From Roseateles depolymerans (GTDB taxonomy: Bacteria; Pseudomonadota; Gammaproteobacteria; Burkholderiales; Burkholderiaceae_C), in contig NZ_QUMT01000001.1 of the NCBI RefSeq assembly GCF_003387155.1, forward strand, positions 1,739,858-1,803,857: a stretch of 64,000 nt of DNA, given 5' to 3'. The notes beneath the pieces were generated by a model, which saw nothing but the letters and a program-made list of their open reading frames with translations, had not been told where the DNA came from and searched no databases. The translations under genes and the position numbers were made by a program. Below, piece by piece: positions 63,017 to 64,000 of the stretch (its first letter is position 1; each line of letters starts with the position of its first letter).

Positions 63017-63778
63017 TCAGACCACGGACCCGTTCAACCAGGCCTGTGCCTGCCACGGGTGCGCCGCCTCGGCAGCGGCCGCCGACCATCGAACGTCGCT
63101 CACGTCCACGCCTTGCTGCAAAAGCCAGGCCTTGGCCGCAGCCAGCCGGCTTCGGTCGTCGCCCAGGGAGTAGGGATGCGTGCGGAAGGCGCTTGCGGCG
63201 CCGTTCAGGTCGTTCAGCATCAGTCGCGCGGCCAGCGGCCAGGCGCCGCCCAAGCCGCTCGTGGCATATGCCGGTGAGTCGGCCGCCGCAGCGATCCCCT
63301 GCAAGGTCAAGCGGCGCTCGAACAAGGGCAGCGCATGGTCGTGAGTGATGGCCGCGAAGGCTTCTCCCAGCACCGAGCCGGGAGTGGGACGTTGTCGCTG
63401 CAGCCGCCCATCGGGCCGCCAGCTGATGCCGGGCGGCAGGGGCGAGCCCACGGCACCCATTTCGGACAGTCGCACCATGCAGGCCACATGGCTGGCGTGG
63501 TCTGGCACTCGCCATGCAAGCTCAGGTCTGTAGGCGAAAGGGCGTACGCCGTGCAGTCGTTCAATGAGCGCTGGCACTTTCACGGTCGCATGCATCCAGC
63601 AGGTCCGGAACCCGTACTCGAACTGAAACGCCAGCGCCTCCAGACGTGGCACCCCATCGTTGTCGGTGCGGCGATGAAAGACGCGTTCCGTGCGGGTGAA
63701 TCCGAGCGGCAGCAACAGCGCATCAAGCGCGGGCCAGATCTCGTCGGCATGGCGGATGGCATTGGAGCGGCGCGTCAT
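63017..63778 (-). CDS. Hypothetical protein
   Basis: A 253-residue soluble protein beginning MTRRSNAIRHADEIWPALDALLLPLGFTR (in parts), with a beta-rich middle (LEALAFQFEYGFRTCWMHATVKV in parts) and a helical C-terminal half (AAAKAWLLQQGVDVSDV). The N-terminal helix followed by LGF and a strand resembles DUF4304-type proteins, but I cannot confirm that. Its ATG overlaps the end of a decayed integrase frame. Function is unknown. Confidence 0.6.
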   Translation of the reverse strand: MTRRSNAIRHADEIWPALDALLLPLGFTRTERVFHRRTDNDGVPRLEALAFQFEYGFRTCWMHATVKVPALIERLHGVRPFAYRPELAWRVPDHASHVACMVRLSEMGAVGSPLPPGISWRPDGRLQRQRPTPGSVLGEAFAAITHDHALPLFERRLTLQGIAAAADSPAYATSGLGGAWPLAARLMLNDLNGAASAFRTHPYSLGDDRSRLAAAKAWLLQQGVDVSDVRWSAAAAEAAHPWQAQAWLNGSVV

Positions 63779-63784
63779 GCTCTG

Positions 63785-63906
63785 CGGGTCCCCGCGGTCA
63801 CGAATCGGCGAGAGCCTTGGTCACGAACGTCTTCGTTGGGGGCGGGGACTGAGCCCCGGCACACCTGGGCGCGCCATTTCCCGTTCAGCGGGATAATCGA
63901 TGCCAT
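63785..63906 (-). pseudogene. Frameshifted N-terminal remnant of a tyrosine recombinase (phage integrase)
   Basis: The minus strand from ATG 63906 reads MASIIPLNGKWRAQV, the usual start of SAM-like-domain phage integrases. In another frame the DNA then reads RCAGAQSPPPTKTFVTKALADS before a stop (quoted in part: PPTKTFVTKALADS), which matches the next expected integrase block. One frameshift near 63860 and a stop after about 38 codons therefore inactivate it. The catalytic domain is absent. It marks a past integration event at the right edge of the window. Confidence 0.55.
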
Positions 63907-64000
63907 TGCTCTAGCAAGCCTTCCCTGGATTCTTGTTTTGCGACGGCCCGTCTGGGCGGGTGCTTCGTCGCGCTGTGGTGTCAGTGCCAAAGTCTATCCC

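Overview
The window is high-GC (roughly two thirds G+C by eye), densely coded DNA from a betaproteobacterium. It most resembles the Burkholderiales lineage that includes Roseateles, Mitsuaria and Rubrivivax. The basis is the rimP-nusA-infB-rbfA-truB-typA order, the DUF3649/PepSY/DUF3325 trio, and a NdvB-type glucan synthase. This placement is inferred from gene content; no rRNA is present. 

Layout. 1-7.6 kb: the end of a cyclic beta-1,2-glucan synthase gene, sodC, tRNA-Ser(GGA), an SPFH/NfeD pair, a PLP-dependent basic amino acid decarboxylase and fabI. 7.7-16.8 kb: the translation/transcription operon rimP-nusA-infB-rbfA-truB plus typA, preceded by a long leader with a terminator-like attenuator. 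16.9-18.0 kb: a 3-hydroxyisobutyryl-CoA hydrolase-like gene. 18.3-20.9 kb: an AT-rich island of orphan genes, one a YwqK-type protein and one truncated by a GC-rich block. 21-28.3 kb: a hybrid histidine kinase, a PepSY operon facing a candidate Fur box, a glutaminyl cyclase and an MFS transporter. 28.3-29.4 kb: mostly non-coding, with tandem repeats and a 16-bp perfect palindrome. 

29.4-38.3 kb is the most notable part: a cycloserine-type biosynthetic cluster. It encodes homologues of DcsA (heme-dependent arginine N-hydroxylase), DcsB (hydroxyarginine hydrolase that yields hydroxyurea), DcsD (O-ureidoserine synthase), DcsE (serine O-acetyltransferase) and DcsG (ATP-grasp cycloligase), in the same order as the Streptomyces lavendulae D-cycloserine cluster. 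The racemase gene dcsC is absent and a short-chain dehydrogenase sits between dcsE and dcsG. Next come an MFS exporter and a divergent MocR-type PLP-binding regulator that share a GTACCC-rich intergenic region. The product is therefore predicted to be cycloserine or a close relative, with its stereochemistry uncertain. 

38.3-52.2 kb: a TonB-dependent receptor, a DUF7079-like protein, two large winged-helix/ATPase regulators transcribed divergently, and an EmrAB-TolC-like efflux operon that ends in a third, stand-alone winged helix. 52.5-58.5 kb: a NarL-type regulator followed by a tightly coupled terminal oxidase operon with three multiheme cytochromes c (seven CxxCH sites), a CuA subunit II and a heme-copper subunit I. 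58.7-61.6 kb: patatin, acetoacetate decarboxylase and 3-hydroxybutyrate dehydrogenase, a likely polyhydroxybutyrate/ketone-body unit. 61.7-64 kb: unassigned leftward genes and a frameshifted integrase N-terminus at the right edge.
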